Assembly: GCF_024448955.1 (NCBI RefSeq)
Contig: NZ_JAMOIH010000010.1
Span: 124,001 to 188,000 of the forward strand
DNA: 64,000 bases
Direction: 5' to 3'
DNA from: Stutzerimonas stutzeri
GTDB taxonomy: Bacteria > Pseudomonadota > Gammaproteobacteria > Pseudomonadales > Pseudomonadaceae
Numbering within the stretch: position 1 is the first letter of the stretch; each line of letters starts with the position of its first letter. The notes beneath the pieces were generated by a model that was not told the origin of the DNA, did no database searches, and worked only from the letters and a program-made list of their open reading frames with translations. Shown one piece after another: positions 62,883 through 64,000 of the stretch. Both the position numbers and the translations under genes were made by a program.

Positions 62883-64000
62883 ATGAATGCGATATGGCGC
62901 AACAGTGCTTGGATCCTGTTGGGTGGCTCTCTGATCCTGGCCGTTTCCCTGGGGACACGGCACGGGTTTGGTCTGTTTTTGCCGCCGATGAGCGCGGAGT
63001 TCGGCTGGGGACGTGAGGTCTTCGCCTTCGCCATTGCCTTGCAGAATCTGATCTGGGGGTTGGCGCAGCCGATCACTGGCGCGCTGGCGGATCGCTTTGG
63101 CGTTGCCCGAGCGGTATTGCTTGGCGGGGTACTCTACGCGGTCGGCCTATTATTCATGGCTGGCGCGGATTCGCCGGTCTCGCTGTCGCTGAGCGCCGGC
63201 CTGCTGATCGGGTTAGGGCTATCCGGTACCTCGTTTTCGGTGATTCTGGGCGCGGTCGGACGCGCCGTTCCGGCCGAGAAGCGCAGCATGGCGATGGGCA
63301 TCGCCAGTGCCGCGGGCTCTTTCGGCCAGTTCGCCATGCTGCCGGGGACGCTCGGTCTGATTGGCTGGCTGGGTTGGTCATCAGCCTTGCTGGCGCTGGG
63401 ACTGTTGGTCGCGCTGATCATGCCGCTGGCGTTGATGTTGCGCAGCGGTCCGCCGGCTCCCGTGACCGGCCCGCAGCAGTCCTTGGTCGAGGCGCTGCGT
63501 GAGGCTGTTAGTCACTCCGGCTTCCGCCTGTTGGCGCTGGGCTTCTTCGTCTGCGGGTTCCAGGTCGTATTCATTGGCGTGCATCTGCCGGCGTATCTGG
63601 TGGATCAGCAATTGCCGGCGATGGCGGGCACCACGGTGCTGGCGCTGGTCGGGCTGTTCAATGTGGTGGGTACTTATACCGCCGGTTGGTTGGGCGGCTG
63701 TTACTCGAAACCCAAGTTACTGACGGCGCTCTATCTGCTTCGGGCTGTTGTGATCAGCGCGTTCTTTTTCGCCCCGCTTACGCTCTGGACAGCCTATGCC
63801 TTCGGCATCGCGATGGGTCTGCTATGGCTGTCCACGGTGCCGCTGACCAATGGAACGGTGGCGACGTTGTTCGGTGTGCGCAACCTGTCGATGCTTGGCG
63901 GCATCGTCTTTCTGTTTCATCAGATCGGCTCATTCTTCGGCGGCTGGCTGGGCGGGTGGGTTTACGACCAGACCGGCAGCTATGATCTGGTCTGGCAAAT
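62883..64000 (+). CDS. MFS transporter (monocarboxylate/OFA-like), cut by window end
   Basis: The frame opens at the ATG at 62883 and runs to the window end (372 residues, no stop). About eleven helices are visible. The N-terminus MNAIWRNSAWILLGGSLILAVSLGTRHGFGLFLPPMSAEFGWGREVFAFAIALQNLIWGLAQPITGALADRFGVARAV shows the GxLaDrfG motif A. The second half contains GTTVLALVGLFNVVGTYTAGWLGG and HQIGSFFGGWLGGWVYDQTGSYDLVW. OFA/monocarboxylate-like MFS carriers exchange or import small organic acids; the substrate is unknown. Confidence 0.88.
   Translation, partial: MNAIWRNSAWILLGGSLILAVSLGTRHGFGLFLPPMSAEFGWGREVFAFAIALQNLIWGLAQPITGALADRFGVARAVLLGGVLYAVGLLFMAGADSPVSLSLSAGLLIGLGLSGTSFSVILGAVGRAVPAEKRSMAMGIASAAGSFGQFAMLPGTLGLIGWLGWSSALLALGLLVALIMPLALMLRSGPPAPVTGPQQSLVEALREAVSHSGFRLLALGFFVCGFQVVFIGVHLPAYLVDQQLPAMAGTTVLALVGLFNVVGTYTAGWLGGCYSKPKLLTALYLLRAVVISAFFFAPLTLWTAYAFGIAMGLLWLSTVPLTNGTVATLFGVRNLSMLGGIVFLFHQIGSFFGGWLGGWVYDQTGSYDLVWQ

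Overview
The window looks like chromosomal DNA of a Pseudomonas-type gammaproteobacterium, most likely the Pseudomonas stutzeri (Stutzerimonas) group. The evidence is GC-rich genes with third-position G/C, a PaAP-type secreted aminopeptidase, an orphan cbb3 subunit CcoN, a FpvA/FhuE-type siderophore receptor, a metR/metE pair and several Pseudomonas-style REP palindromes. I found no rRNA, tRNA, CRISPR array, insertion sequence, integrase or phage module. About 59 protein genes (two cut by the window edges) and one pseudogene fill the window. Most are housekeeping or accessory-metabolism genes in units of one to three.

Layout. 1-8 kb: the end of an acyl-CoA synthetase (fadD), a secreted M28 aminopeptidase, the large RNA helicase hrpA and the permease rarD. 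7.7-9.2 kb: a small membrane-protein/periplasmic-protein pair and the decayed tail of a LysR regulator. 9.2-14.6 kb: a three-gene thiol-redox operon (double-thioredoxin protein, ScsB/DsbD-like reductase, azoreductase) divergent from a MocR-type PLP-dependent regulator. 15-21 kb: an acetoacetate-decarboxylase-fold protein facing a carotenoid-desaturase-like flavoprotein, a TonB siderophore receptor behind a probable Fur box, and RNase Z. 21-31 kb: CitMHS, TauE and GntP transporters, VOC/YciI proteins, a DUF3455/ECF sigma/anti-sigma unit, a GST, a periplasmic M20 peptidase and a MOSC protein. 31-33 kb: orphan ccoN followed after 3 nt by a small membrane protein. 33-43 kb: HIT protein, DUF445 protein, small acidic proteins, a sensory kinase/response-regulator pair, several alpha/beta hydrolases and a lipoprotein SDR. 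43-49 kb: MFS exporter, ankyrin protein, diheme cytochrome, DUF3820 protein and a KAS III-family enzyme. 50-54 kb: a porin whose promoter resembles a PhoB-controlled promoter, a DUF2057 lipoprotein and a FemAB-like protein. 54-64 kb: metR/metE, ybaK, mltF, a GIY-YIG protein, a GST-like protein, uppP, yejK (ndpA) and an MFS transporter cut by the window end.

The most unusual signals are not whole genes. They are a 105-bp tandem duplication of the mltF 3' end, a LysR remnant behind the redox operon, a Pho-box-like porin promoter, the MocR/thiol-redox arrangement, and at least four families of palindromic repeats between genes. I did not find a convincing large undescribed system. The redox operon and the orphan CcoN with its small partner are the best functional candidates.
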